NCBI GenBank assembly: GCA_028872955.1
Contig: JAGWNX010000023.1
Span: 1-45,938 of the forward strand
Reading direction: 5' to 3'
Source of the DNA: Acidobacteriota bacterium
Lineage (GTDB): Bacteria > Acidobacteriota > Terriglobia > Terriglobales > Acidobacteriaceae
Length of the DNA stretch: 45,938 bases
The position numbers and the translations under genes are program-made. Every line of letters starts with the position of its first letter. Within the stretch, counting starts at the first letter, position 1. Below the pieces are notes generated by a model. That model saw only the letters and a list, made by a program, of their open reading frames with translations, did no database searches and was not told the DNA's origin. This document shows positions 32,517 to 42,174 of the stretch, in pieces.

Positions 32517-35500
32517 ATGGGTAAGACTACGAAGCCACGCCATTGCCCGCGCCACGGCGGCGCACCTGCCCGCAGGCGGAGCAACCGTGGCTGCTACCGG
32601 CATCTTCGACGCAACTGCGGCAAGCTCCTTGCTGCCCTGTTCCTCGCGACCCTGCTGGTTACGCTTCCAGTAGGGTTCCGCCCACTGTTGGCACAGTCCC
32701 TGTCCAGGCGACCCATAGGAATCCCGCCTAACCCGCCTGCTGCGCGCGCACAGCGCTTTTTGCGCGGCCGTACCACCAGCACCGGCACAAATGCTGCAGT
32801 AGCCCTGGCGGCTGCCCGGCTGCAGGATGCCGCACTGCGCCGCACCCAGCCTCAACTCACCTCGCTGACGAGCGCGTGGACTCCTGTGGGACCGGCCCAG
32901 ATTGCCAGCCTGCAATACGGCGCCGTAACCGGGCGCGTGACCGCCATCGCGCTGGACCCCTCCGACGCGACCGGCAACACGTTGTACGTAGGGACAACGG
33001 GCGGCGGTGTCTGGAAGTCAACCAACGCTGCGGGCGCGACCACCGCCGTAACCTTCACACCCCTGACCGACAGCGTGCCCGCCTTCAGTGCCAACGCAGG
33101 CTCTGCCGCGGCACCCTCGCTCAGTATCGGAGCGCTCTCGGTTGCGCAGGTGGCGGGCACCAATGTGCTGCTGGCCGGCACCGGCGACCCGAACGACGCC
33201 AGTGACTCCTACTACGGCGAGGGCATTCTGCGCTCGACCGATGGCGGGGCTACCTGGTCGCTCATCACACAGTCGCAGGACGGCGTTGCCGGCAACCACT
33301 CCTTTGTTGGGCTGGGCATCGCAGGCTTTGCCTGGAGCAGCACCACGGCCGGGCTGGTCGTCGCGGCGGTGTCGCAGTCTTACCAAGGGTCACTGGTGAA
33401 CGCGCCCGACGCCACCAACAGCGTGATGGGCCTGTACTACTCCACCGACAGCGGCAGCACCTGGCAGATGAGCGTGCTGCAGGATGGAAGCCAGATGGTG
33501 CAGACGCCCCTGCCCACCGGCGGCAACCACGGTGGCAACGCGGCCACCGCAGTGGTGTGGAATGCGCAGCGGCAACGCTTCTACGCGGCGATACGGTACC
33601 ACGGCTACTACGAATCGGCCGATGGCGTGACCTGGACCCGGCTTGTGAACCAGCCCGGCAGCACGCTCTCGCTGGCGGCCTGCCCCACCAACCCAGGCAG
33701 CCTCGGTAGTCCGGCATGTCCTATCTTTCGCGGATCGCTGGCCACGCAGCCGGTCTCGGGAGACCTGTTTGCGCTTACAGTGAGCAGCACCAACGTGAGC
33801 CAGGGACTGTGGCAGGATGCCTGCAACTGGACCGGCTCCACATGTGCTACCAATATCGTTACGTTCTCTCAGCAGCTGAATACCTCCTCGCTGGAGAGCA
33901 CAGGCTCCACCATTCCGCAGGGCGACTATGACCTGACGCTGGCAGCTGTTCCGGCCGCAACCGCGAGCTCTGCCACTGACACATTGCTCTTTGTAGGAAC
34001 CGTGGACCTGTACCGCTGCTCGCTTGCCGCTGGCTGCAGCTTCCGCAACACCACCAACGACTCCAATGGTTGCAATGCGCCAGCCCACGTAGCCCCGTCG
34101 CAGCACAGCATTGCGTCACTGCCCACAGCAGGGCTGCCCTTGCTCTTTTTCGGCAACGATGGCGGCCTGTGGCGCTCCACCGATGGGGTGAACCAGCTGG
34201 CCCCCGCCTGCAGCAGCGACGATGCCACCCACTTCGACAACCTGAACCCCGGGTTGGGCTCCCTGGCTGAGGTGGTGAGCTTCGCGCAGGACCCCGGCAA
34301 TGCTCAGGTGCTGCTGGTGGGTACCGGAGCCAATGGCACAGCGGCCAGCTCGACCGGCGCATGGCCCCAGCTCGCCGCGGGCGAGGGCGGTACGGTGGCC
34401 ATCGACCCCGTAAATCCACAGAACTGGTTTGTCAGCACGGCCCCGGGTATCAGCATCAGCTACTGCAGCCTGGGCAGCCAGTGCGGACCTACCGACTTCG
34501 CAACAGCCAGCATCGGTGCCACGCAGGTACAACAGGATGCGGCGCTGCAGGACGCCCCCTGGCTGCTGGACCCTGCAGCCACCAGCAGCCTGATTGCGGG
34601 CAGTTGCCGCGTGTGGCGTGGTGCGGCAGATGGCACTGCCTGGTCCAGCAGCAATGCGTTGAGCCGACTGCTGACAGGAGCTCAGAACCCGGCTTGCACG
34701 CTGCCTGGCAACGGCCTCATCCGCTCACTAGCCGCTGCTGGCCCAGCTGCCAGCAGCACGGTCAGCGCAAACGCAGGCTCCACGGTGCTCTACGCAGGCC
34801 TGGCAGGAACCCAGGACGGTGGCGGAACCTCCGGCGGCCATCTATTTGTAACGCAATCGGGTCAGACGGATGGTCCTTCCTCCTACTGGACCGATGCCGC
34901 TGCTTCTCCGGTCTCCAATGATGTGGCCGATGCCGGAGTGTTCAACCCGGGCGGCTTCGACCTCTCCTCCATCGCTCCGGACCCGCATGACACCACCGGC
35001 TTGACCGTCTACGCCACCGTGATGGGCTTTGCCGGCAACGGCACCAACGCGCCCCATGTGTATCGCAGCACAGACGGCGGCGCGCACTGGACGAATATCA
35101 GCAGCAACCTGCCCAACGCACCCGCCAACAGTGTGCTGGTTGACCCCAACGACGCCAACACGGTGTACATCGCCCTGGACACCGGAGTGTATGTCACATC
35201 TTCCGTTACAACCTGTGCCACGGCAAACTGCTGGACAGGCTTCGGAACTTCACTGCCGAACGCGCCCGCTGTGCAACTGGCAGCTGGTGCAGCCCTGCCC
35301 ACCGGCGACGGCCGCACAGGGGAACTCCGCGTGGCAACCTATGGCCGCGGCATCTGGCAGATTCCGCTGCTGACCGCCGCTTACCCTGCGCAGCCGGCGA
35401 TGCAGTTGCAGCCTGCCTCACTCACCTTCGCAGCGCAGGCCGTTGGCACTCTCAGCAACGCGCAGAGCGTGACCGTCACCAATACAGGCAATGCGGCCCT

Positions 35501-37145
35501 GCAGGTGAGCAGCCTGAGCCTCACCGGCGACTTCACGGAGACTGATACCTGCGCAAACAGCACAGTAGCAATTGGGGCCAGTTGCAGCGTGCAGGTTGCC
35601 TTTCTGCCCACCGCGACCGGCACGCGCAGTGGCCAGCTCACCATCTTTGGCAACGTTGCCGGCGGGCAGGCGACGGTTGCGCTGAGTGGCACAGCAACGG
35701 CTGCTGCAGCCGTAGTGCTTACGCCCATCACACTCAGCTTTCCGGCCACTGTTGTTGGATCCAGCAGCGCAGCGCAACTCATCACTATCGCCAACACTGG
35801 CGGAAGCGCCACGTCGCTGCAGGCGCCCGTCGTCAGCGGGGACTTCGCCATCGCGGCAGATACCTGCAGCAGCACGTTGCCCGCGCAGACCAGCTGCACC
35901 GTCAGCATTGCGTTTGCGCCAACTGTCTCCGGCACGCGTACCGGCACGCTGACAGTGACCGATGGCGCAGGCACCCAGATGGCCAGCCTGACCGGCCTGG
36001 GCCAGGCACCCCCAACCGATACGCTTGCGCCGCTCTCGCTCAGCTTTGCGCCACAGGTGCTGCAGACCGTCAGCGCGCTGCAGACCGTCACACTGACCAA
36101 CAGTGGCGACGTGCCGCTCACCCTCATCGGTGCGCAGACGACAGGCAACTTTGCTGTCAGCAATCCGTGCGGCACCTCGCTCAATGGCCACTCCAGCTGT
36201 GCCCTCAGCGTGACCTATACCCCCCAGGCGGTCGGTGCGGTCTCCGGCACGCTCACCGTCTCTGACAGCTACCGTAGCCAAACCGTCACGCTCTCCGGAA
36301 CTGGCTTGGCCCCAGCCGGAGTCTCTCTCTCTCCATCAAGTGGGCTCAGCTTCCCTGCCACACCAGTCGGAATCTCCAGCAGTGCACAGCAGATTACGCT
36401 GACCAACAACGGTGGAGTGGTACTCAACATTGCCCACCTCGCCGTGCGGGGTGACTTCACCCTCTCCGGCGGCTCCTGCTCCAGCCAGCTTGCGCCGGCA
36501 TCCTCCTGCACGGCGCAGCTGATCTTCACCCCGACAGCGGCTGGCAGCAGAAACGGCACCCTTTCGGTTACAGATGATGCGGCAGGCTCGCCCCAGACTC
36601 TGCCGTTGACAGGCACAGGTGTCGATTTCAGCCTGGCTGCCGACGGCAGCCTCTCCGCCACCATCGCCAGTGGAGGCAGTGCAACCTTCCCGCTGCTGCT
36701 CTCGCCCGTGAGCGCATCGCCAATACCTGTCAGCTTTGCGTGCGTTGGCGTGCCAAGCAGCGCCACCTGCACCATTCAGCCCGCTGGCGTCACTCTGGCT
36801 ACCACGACCGTGGTCAGCATCACGGTGCAGACCGGTGTGACCACAGGCAGCGTGGCTCCGCAGTGGCAGCGGCGCGGCCGCGCGCTGTGGCTGGCGTTGT
36901 TGCTGCCGCTGGCGCTACCCACCCTGCGACGCAGGCCACGCGGTCTGCTCACCTTGCTGGCCGTCGCCGCTGTGACGGCCTGCCTGGCAGCTACCGGCTG
37001 CGGATCCGGACGCTTGATACCAGGCACTGCCGCAGCCCCCGTAACCGCCGGCCCTGCCACACCAAGCGGCACCTACAGCATGGCCGTTACGGCAACAGCA
37101 GCCGGGCTCACGCGAACCGTCAACCTGACCCTGACCGTACAGTAG
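32517..37145 (+). CDS. Giant exported beta-propeller protein with four choice-of-anchor-D repeats
   Basis: 1542 residues. A basic N-terminus and signal segment (LLAALFLATLLVTLPVGF) lead into a roughly 850-residue region with sortilin/BNR-like propeller signs (LYVGTTGGGVWKSTNAA, GILRSTDGGATWSLI, HVYRSTDGGAHWTNI). From about residue 960 come four tandem domains of about 100 residues of the ASPM/SPD-2/Hydin or choice-of-anchor-D type (LTFAAQAVGTLSNAQSVTV; LSFPATVVGSSSAAQLITI; LSFAPQVLQTVSALQTVTL; LSFPATPVGISSSAQQITL). One more Ig-like segment, a hydrophobic helix (about 1454-1470) with trailing arginines, and a Cys-containing TGCGSG near 1494 complete it. It is probably surface-exposed. The function is unknown. 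Confidence 0.82.
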   Translation: MGKTTKPRHCPRHGGAPARRRSNRGCYRHLRRNCGKLLAALFLATLLVTLPVGFRPLLAQSLSRRPIGIPPNPPAARAQRFLRGRTTSTGTNAAVALAAARLQDAALRRTQPQLTSLTSAWTPVGPAQIASLQYGAVTGRVTAIALDPSDATGNTLYVGTTGGGVWKSTNAAGATTAVTFTPLTDSVPAFSANAGSAAAPSLSIGALSVAQVAGTNVLLAGTGDPNDASDSYYGEGILRSTDGGATWSLITQSQDGVAGNHSFVGLGIAGFAWSSTTAGLVVAAVSQSYQGSLVNAPDATNSVMGLYYSTDSGSTWQMSVLQDGSQMVQTPLPTGGNHGGNAATAVVWNAQRQRFYAAIRYHGYYESADGVTWTRLVNQPGSTLSLAACPTNPGSLGSPACPIFRGSLATQPVSGDLFALTVSSTNVSQGLWQDACNWTGSTCATNIVTFSQQLNTSSLESTGSTIPQGDYDLTLAAVPAATASSATDTLLFVGTVDLYRCSLAAGCSFRNTTNDSNGCNAPAHVAPSQHSIASLPTAGLPLLFFGNDGGLWRSTDGVNQLAPACSSDDATHFDNLNPGLGSLAEVVSFAQDPGNAQVLLVGTGANGTAASSTGAWPQLAAGEGGTVAIDPVNPQNWFVSTAPGISISYCSLGSQCGPTDFATASIGATQVQQDAALQDAPWLLDPAATSSLIAGSCRVWRGAADGTAWSSSNALSRLLTGAQNPACTLPGNGLIRSLAAAGPAASSTVSANAGSTVLYAGLAGTQDGGGTSGGHLFVTQSGQTDGPSSYWTDAAASPVSNDVADAGVFNPGGFDLSSIAPDPHDTTGLTVYATVMGFAGNGTNAPHVYRSTDGGAHWTNISSNLPNAPANSVLVDPNDANTVYIALDTGVYVTSSVTTCATANCWTGFGTSLPNAPAVQLAAGAALPTGDGRTGELRVATYGRGIWQIPLLTAAYPAQPAMQLQPASLTFAAQAVGTLSNAQSVTVTNTGNAALQVSSLSLTGDFTETDTCANSTVAIGASCSVQVAFLPTATGTRSGQLTIFGNVAGGQATVALSGTATAAAAVVLTPITLSFPATVVGSSSAAQLITIANTGGSATSLQAPVVSGDFAIAADTCSSTLPAQTSCTVSIAFAPTVSGTRTGTLTVTDGAGTQMASLTGLGQAPPTDTLAPLSLSFAPQVLQTVSALQTVTLTNSGDVPLTLIGAQTTGNFAVSNPCGTSLNGHSSCALSVTYTPQAVGAVSGTLTVSDSYRSQTVTLSGTGLAPAGVSLSPSSGLSFPATPVGISSSAQQITLTNNGGVVLNIAHLAVRGDFTLSGGSCSSQLAPASSCTAQLIFTPTAAGSRNGTLSVTDDAAGSPQTLPLTGTGVDFSLAADGSLSATIASGGSATFPLLLSPVSASPIPVSFACVGVPSSATCTIQPAGVTLATTTVVSITVQTGVTTGSVAPQWQRRGRALWLALLLPLALPTLRRRPRGLLTLLAVAAVTACLAATGCGSGRLIPGTAAAPVTAGPATPSGTYSMAVTATAAGLTRTVNLTLTVQ

Positions 37146-37159
37146 CTCCCACACGGCAA

Positions 37160-37203
37160 AGGCCCGGCCCATCCGCGTCCAGTCTCGCGGCGGGGCCGGG
37201 CCT
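37160..37203. terminator. GC-rich hairpin between converging genes
   Basis: AGGCCCGGCCC (37160-37170) with its exact complement GGGCCGGGCCT (37193-37203), 22-base loop. On the minus strand it is followed by TTG only, so termination would be weak. It lies between the 37145 stop and the 37220 stop of converging genes. Confidence 0.45.
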
Positions 37204-37219
37204 CCGGGCTTATACGCTA

Positions 37220-38557
37220 CTAGAAGACGAAGCGCGTGAGCACATACACCGTGTTGTTGTCGCTGGCGTTGCGGCCAGCACCGTCGTAGTTGGTAGCACT
37301 GCCGTTGAAGCGTGTGTATCCGGTATATTGCACGGCTACATCCACGTTCTGGCTGGGCCACCAGGAGAGGTTGGCAATGTACCCACTGCTCTGCGGGCTA
37401 CCGTTGGCACTACCGCTCAGCGCAGCCTGCGGATACAGCAGCGCATCTGCAGTACCGGTGGTGGTGAACCAGCCGAAGGCGCCGGAGTAGCGGTTGCCGT
37501 AGTGATACTCCGCGTTGATGTTGGCCGTGTTGAGATGATGCCCGCTCTGTGCTGCAGCCGCGTTGGCAAAGCTGGCCGCCAGCGCGGTGTTCTCGCGGAT
37601 GTAGGCGCCATGAACCGAGAGCGTGTCGCGGCCGATGTTCTGGTCGTACTGGAAGTCCGCACCCCAGTCCGTGTAGCTGTCCTCAGCGCCGGTGATGGTG
37701 TTGGGCGTCGCCTTCACGTGCAGAGCATACGCACCTACCTCCATGTTGGCCGTGCGGCCGTTCTGCTGCCACGCGACCCGGCCGTAGGGCGCGACGCCGC
37801 GGATGTTGAGCGTGCTGCTGGCACCGGTGTTGGGCTGCGCGGTGCCAATGTGGTCACTGCGATACATGGTGGCTGCAGCGTAGAGATGCTGATTCCACAT
37901 CATGTAGCCGCCCGCTCCGGCAACGTCCTGCGCCAGCGTGCCCTGGATCAGCGGCGCAGCGCTGGGTGAGGGTGCAGAGTCACTGGCAATGTACGGGAAG
38001 CCCCAGGCGGGTGTGCTGTTCCACAGATCCTCGAGGGTCGGATTGTTATTCAGCGTCAGTCCGTAGACCAGCTCCTTGCCGCTGACCGTGGTCTTGCCAG
38101 CCGCGCGAATGTCCGTGTTATCCATGCTGAAGTGATCACTCTGCGCGTTGTATGTCACCTGCAGAAAGCTGCCCACCCGCGACGTCCACGCGCCGGCCAG
38201 GAAGAGCGAGATATCCTGCGGGAACTCGAAGTTACCGTTCTGCGCGCCGGTCTGCGAGGCCTTGGTGCTGGTCAGCGAGGTCTCAAACCAGGCGCTCAGG
38301 GGCAGTGTGGTCAGCAATTCAAGTCCGGTTCTGCGCTTGTCCGCCTCAGCCACAATGTCAGTATTCTTGGCCCGATCGATGTAGCCCATCAGTTTGAACT
38401 GCCGACCTGCGGCATTCAGCTCCGGCGGCGTGTAGTGACAGCCGCTGCACGGTAATCCGGTTTGTCTTGCGTAGCTGGGTACAGCTTTGGCCGTGCGCAC
38501 GCCCGCAGTCAGCAGTATGCCAAGTGTAAGCGAAAGAACAATGCGGGAATCCCTCAT
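37220..38557 (-). CDS. Outer-membrane barrel-like protein with N-terminal cytochrome c motif
   Basis: A 445-residue exported protein. A signal peptide (SRIVLSLTLGILLTAGVRTA) is followed at once by PSYARQTGLPCSGCHYTPP, a CXXCH heme-attachment site at residues 37-41. The remaining 400 residues alternate short polar/aromatic strands (SLFLAGAWTSRVGSFLQVTY; INAEYHYGNRYSGAFGWF; VDVAVQYTGYTRFNG) and end VYVLTRFVF, a typical C-terminal phenylalanine of outer-membrane barrels. AAGGAG lies seven bases before ATG 38557. It is the last gene of the electron-transfer cluster, 117 bp after the lipoprotein cytochrome gene. Function as a heme-bearing porin is inferred. Confidence 0.75.
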   Translation of the reverse strand: MRDSRIVLSLTLGILLTAGVRTAKAVPSYARQTGLPCSGCHYTPPELNAAGRQFKLMGYIDRAKNTDIVAEADKRRTGLELLTTLPLSAWFETSLTSTKASQTGAQNGNFEFPQDISLFLAGAWTSRVGSFLQVTYNAQSDHFSMDNTDIRAAGKTTVSGKELVYGLTLNNNPTLEDLWNSTPAWGFPYIASDSAPSPSAAPLIQGTLAQDVAGAGGYMMWNQHLYAAATMYRSDHIGTAQPNTGASSTLNIRGVAPYGRVAWQQNGRTANMEVGAYALHVKATPNTITGAEDSYTDWGADFQYDQNIGRDTLSVHGAYIRENTALAASFANAAAAQSGHHLNTANINAEYHYGNRYSGAFGWFTTTGTADALLYPQAALSGSANGSPQSSGYIANLSWWPSQNVDVAVQYTGYTRFNGSATNYDGAGRNASDNNTVYVLTRFVF

Positions 38558-38674
38558 GGTTAGGCTCCTTTTCTGTAAGGTCTGGCTGGAAAGGTGAACC
38601 TGCTGGTTGGCCTGCGCCGCTGCCAGAGGCTGCGCGAACAGTACGTCGTCGCGCAGGCAGCACAGGTGTGGTGG

Positions 38675-39406
38675 CTATTGCTTGCCATAGTGAACCCCTG
38701 TCCGCTCGAACGGCGGATCAGAGACCAGACGGATGTAGGCGATCAACGCCTGCACCTCTGCTTTGTTGAGCGTGGTACCGTAGGCCGGCATCAGCGCAGA
38801 GCGGTTGAGTGCCGGGCCGCCATGGCTGATCAGTGCTGTCAGATCGCTGTCGCTCAGCTTGTTCATCGTGTCGCCGTCGGTAAAGGTATGCGGCTTCACG
38901 TCAAGATTGTCGTAGTTGGAGACCTGCTGCGGCGTCGACTCGGCATTGTGACAGCGTGAGCAGTAGACGGCGTTCAGGCGCTCGCCCAGTTGCTCCTGGT
39001 AGCCGGCCACCAGTTCGGTCAGCTGCAGCGAGATCGCCTTGCCTGCGGCGTCGGGCGTGCTCGCCGTCAGGGTGTAGCGGCCGGGAGTATCCCCCAGCGT
39101 CGCGGTGGTGGTGGCCTGGCCGCTGGAGTCTGTAAGCACCGCAGCAGGCGAAAACGCGACGTCGCTGCCACCGGCAAAGCGTACCACCGCCCCGGGAAGT
39201 GCGTTGCCCTGGGCGTCATTCACCTGGACCACCAGCGGCTGTGGCAACGCGCCGCCCGGCTCGCCCACCTGCTTGCCACCACTGCTCTCCACAACTGCTG
39301 CTCCATAGGCCGTAGGCTTCGGCCCGGTCTCAGCCGCAGGATGACGTCGGCAGCCTGCGACAACTCCCAGCCCGATCAGTAGGGCGATTCCTGCATATCG
39401 TTTCAT
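38675..39406 (-). CDS. Lipoprotein monoheme cytochrome c with N-terminal Ig-like domain
   Basis: A 243-residue lipoprotein. Lipobox LGVVAGC with Cys19 as the lipidated residue. Residues 55-130 form a bacterial Ig-like (Big_1-type) domain (VQVNDAQGNALPGAVVRF, LTDSSGQATTTATLGDTPG). A class I cytochrome c domain follows with CSRCH (about 149-153) and the distal methionine region ALMPAYGTTLNKAEVQALIA. Its ATG overlaps the stop of the multiheme gene (ATGA at 39406-39403). It probably takes electrons from the membrane complex at the periplasmic side. Confidence 0.85.
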   Translation of the reverse strand: MKRYAGIALLIGLGVVAGCRRHPAAETGPKPTAYGAAVVESSGGKQVGEPGGALPQPLVVQVNDAQGNALPGAVVRFAGGSDVAFSPAAVLTDSSGQATTTATLGDTPGRYTLTASTPDAAGKAISLQLTELVAGYQEQLGERLNAVYCSRCHNAESTPQQVSNYDNLDVKPHTFTDGDTMNKLSDSDLTALISHGGPALNRSALMPAYGTTLNKAEVQALIAYIRLVSDPPFERTGVHYGKQ

Positions 39407-41469
39407 CGTTTCGCCTCCTGCTTGCTGGTCCCGGTCGCTCTGCCACCCCGTTGTGCCATCAGGAAGGCGGTAAGTGCCTGCGCTTCGTCTTCAGGAATCT
39501 TCTGGTTTGGCTCCAGCGTGCCAGGGCGCAGCGCCTGCGGATTCTGCAGCCAGTGCTCAATCCACACCGCGGTCAGGCGCGAGCCAACCTGCGTCAGCGG
39601 AGGCCCGATGTAGCCCTTGTCCCGCTGCGCATCCACAATGTGACAGGACTGACACGCATACTTCGAGTAGAAGAGCTGCCGACCCTTGTCGATCAGCTCC
39701 GGCGAGCTCGTCAACGGTGTATCGCGATCCAGCACCGGCGACTGATACACCGTCATGATGTAGTCGGTCAGCTCTGCCCGTTCGGCATCGGTCATGTTGA
39801 AGCGCGGCATTCTGCGGATGAGCGCTGGACGCAGGGTGTTGGGATTTTTCAGGAAGTCATCGAGCCAGGCCCGCTGCACGCTGCTCCCCTCCCAGCTCAG
39901 GTCCGGTGCCATGTCGCCACCTCGGCCGTTGATGCGGTGACAGGCCTGGCAGTTCATCTCCATCATCAGCTTGCCTGCATGGCCAGCAGGCACGTAGCTG
40001 CTCGCTGCCGTTGTTGCCACCTGCAGGCTCTGCGGCAGGGTGAAGCTGCGGTCGGTCAGCGACAGCAGTGCCGTAGTCAGCGCCTCCAGCTGCGTGTGCG
40101 AGAAGCCATAGTCCGGCATGCGCAGGCCCGGCCCAAAGGCACGTGGTTCACGCAGCTTGCCAGCCAGGTAGTCCGGCAGCGTATGCGGAACGTCGTCGGC
40201 AAAGACGATCTGCTCCAGCGGCTTGCTGCCTACACGGCTCAGCTCGGGTGCAAAGTTCTCCGGCCGCTTGATGCCGGGGATCTCGTGGCACGCCGCGCAA
40301 CCGTACTCGATCACCAGCGAGCGGCCATGCTTGATCTGCGCTGCGGTGGCAGGCGCCAGCTGCACGTTGCTCAGCAGGTCGCTATCTGTCTTGTTCTCCA
40401 GGAATCCGGCCAGCAGCGCCACCTGCTGGTCAGTCCAGCGGTAGCGTGGCATCTGGGTCTTCTCGTCGTAGTGGCGCGGATCACGCAGCCAGCCCACCAG
40501 CCACTCCGGCTTCACCTTGGTGCCAATGCGAGTCAGCTCCGGCCCAACGTTGCCACCAGTCAAGTCGCCTGCCGCATTCTGCATGGCATGACAGGAGGCG
40601 CAGAACGACTCCCCGTACAGGCTCGCTCCACCCGAGGGATCGGCAGCCGCTTTCAGCGCCGCGGCCGGCAACGTTGCCGTGTCTTCAGGCTGTGGCGTGC
40701 TGGCAGCAATCAGAAACGCCGAGATATCGCGTGCGTCGTCATCCGAGAGATGAAAGTTCGGCATGGTGGCGGAGCCCGCGTAGCTCTTCGGATCCTTCAG
40801 CCAGGCGTAGATCCACTCGCGCGAGGTTTTATCGGCAATGTGCGTGAGTGGCGGGGGATCGTCAGTCGCAGTCATGGTGCTGCCATCCGGAAGCTTGACC
40901 GTGTGGCAACGCACGCAGCCGTAGCGTGCCAGCATCTCGCGGCCACGATTCAGCTTGGGCGTACCCATCAGCGCAGCATGATGGCACTGCCCGCAGGACG
41001 ACTCCACAAAGCGTGCCGGCAGGATAGGCTCCTGATGGGCGAGCTTGCTGTCATGCGCCTCTGCCACAGTCGTGGCCGCGCCCTGCCCGCGATGGCAGAT
41101 GACACAGCCAAACTCGTCGAGTCCGTGCGGGATGGGCGGATGCGTGCGGAAGGGCTGCGGAACGTCGGTCAGGCTGGCCTCAGTCAATCCGCTGTGGCAG
41201 CTCTCGCAACGGTCGACCACGCCCACCTGCGGCAGCCACACCTGACGAACGCCACCGACGAAGTGCCGTTGCAGCGTGGCCGCATCGCTCCGTTTCGCAA
41301 TTAGGCGACGGTACTGCTGCTGGTAATGGTGCCACTCACTGAAGTGATCCTTGGCCGGCGCAACCGCGAGCAGCAGCACCAGCACCACGCTAACCAGACC
41401 GAACATGCGCACCGGATCTGCAAGCAGCGAGCGCACCGAGCCTACGAGTTTGGAGATGATCGATCGCAC
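39403..41469 (-). CDS. Membrane-anchored octaheme cytochrome c
   Basis: 688 residues with one N-terminal membrane helix (about 22-38) and a large periplasmic part. I count eight CXXCH sites, starting at residues 88, 122, 159, 185, 290, 391, 507 and 606. The first three are close together; the last five each begin a monoheme class I domain with its own methionine region (MPNFHLSDDDARDI, MPRYRWTDQQV, MPDYGFSHTQLEAL, MPRFNMTDAERAEL). The GTG start at 41469 directly follows the TAA of the subunit IV gene, and GGAGGAG precedes it. It takes the place of cytochrome c1/f in the bc complex. Confidence 0.9.
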   Translation of the reverse strand: MRSIISKLVGSVRSLLADPVRMFGLVSVVLVLLLAVAPAKDHFSEWHHYQQQYRRLIAKRSDAATLQRHFVGGVRQVWLPQVGVVDRCESCHSGLTEASLTDVPQPFRTHPPIPHGLDEFGCVICHRGQGAATTVAEAHDSKLAHQEPILPARFVESSCGQCHHAALMGTPKLNRGREMLARYGCVRCHTVKLPDGSTMTATDDPPPLTHIADKTSREWIYAWLKDPKSYAGSATMPNFHLSDDDARDISAFLIAASTPQPEDTATLPAAALKAAADPSGGASLYGESFCASCHAMQNAAGDLTGGNVGPELTRIGTKVKPEWLVGWLRDPRHYDEKTQMPRYRWTDQQVALLAGFLENKTDSDLLSNVQLAPATAAQIKHGRSLVIEYGCAACHEIPGIKRPENFAPELSRVGSKPLEQIVFADDVPHTLPDYLAGKLREPRAFGPGLRMPDYGFSHTQLEALTTALLSLTDRSFTLPQSLQVATTAASSYVPAGHAGKLMMEMNCQACHRINGRGGDMAPDLSWEGSSVQRAWLDDFLKNPNTLRPALIRRMPRFNMTDAERAELTDYIMTVYQSPVLDRDTPLTSSPELIDKGRQLFYSKYACQSCHIVDAQRDKGYIGPPLTQVGSRLTAVWIEHWLQNPQALRPGTLEPNQKIPEDEAQALTAFLMAQRGGRATGTSKQEAKR

Positions 41470-42174
41470 TTAGCTCCTCCAGGGCCAGACCCAGGACCAG
41501 CCCGGTCCGCGGAAAAAGGTTCCTACTACCGTCAGCACAATCAGCTCCACCAGGAACCAGGTCATAATCCACCAGGAGACCGCGCGCGATGCCAGATAGC
41601 GACGCAGACTGCTGGCCGAGCCCGGCCCGCTGTGCGCGGCCAGCAGCATGAAGCCAGCCACCAGCAGCGTAGGCACGAGCGCCACATAGACATCGAAGTA
41701 CAGCAGGAAGACGCTGAGCAGCGGCGCGGCAAGGTAGAAGATCCGCAGGCGCCGTGCGCGGTCTTTCACAAACATACCGTCAGCTTCGATGTTGACGTTG
41801 AAGTACGGAATCACAATGAGTCCCGCGACCAGCACCGCAGGAATCATCACGCCGGCCACCACCGGGGGAAAGTAGTGCAGCATCTCCTGCAGGCCCAGAA
41901 AGTACCACGGTGCCTTGGCTGGGTTCGGCGTGTTGGTGGGGTCCGCGATCCCTTCGAGCGGCGCGTTGAAGAACAGCGACATCAGCACCAGGCCAATGGT
42001 GAGCAGCTCAAAGGCCAGGGCGGCGCGCACCAGTGCCGCGGGATAGGTCTGCACCTGCTCCTCGTCGGTGCGCTTCACCATCGCAGAGGTGCGGCGGGTG
42101 ATAAACAGCACACGCCGCTGCGAGGTGCGCACGTCAGAGCCCACACCCGTCGTAAAGTCCTTCGGTGTGCTCAT
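41470..42174 (-). CDS. Cytochrome b subunit IV-like protein (PetD-type)
   Basis: A 234-residue membrane protein equivalent to the C-terminal half of cytochrome b, with at least four hydrophobic helices ([73 protein letters not shown]). The quinol-site block reads [16 protein letters not shown], with APWY in place of the canonical PEWY. ATG 42174 overlaps the end of the b6-type gene by four bases. Together they reconstitute a split cytochrome b as in b6f complexes. Confidence 0.88.
   Translation of the reverse strand: MSTPKDFTTGVGSDVRTSQRRVLFITRRTSAMVKRTDEEQVQTYPAALVRAALAFELLTIGLVLMSLFFNAPLEGIADPTNTPNPAKAPWYFLGLQEMLHYFPPVVAGVMIPAVLVAGLIVIPYFNVNIEADGMFVKDRARRLRIFYLAAPLLSVFLLYFDVYVALVPTLLVAGFMLLAAHSGPGSASSLRRYLASRAVSWWIMTWFLVELIVLTVVGTFFRGPGWSWVWPWRS

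Noticed and set aside
39451..41304. Plus-strand 617-codon gene opposite the octaheme cytochrome
   Set aside because: Antisense shadow; all eight CXXCH sites are on the minus strand.
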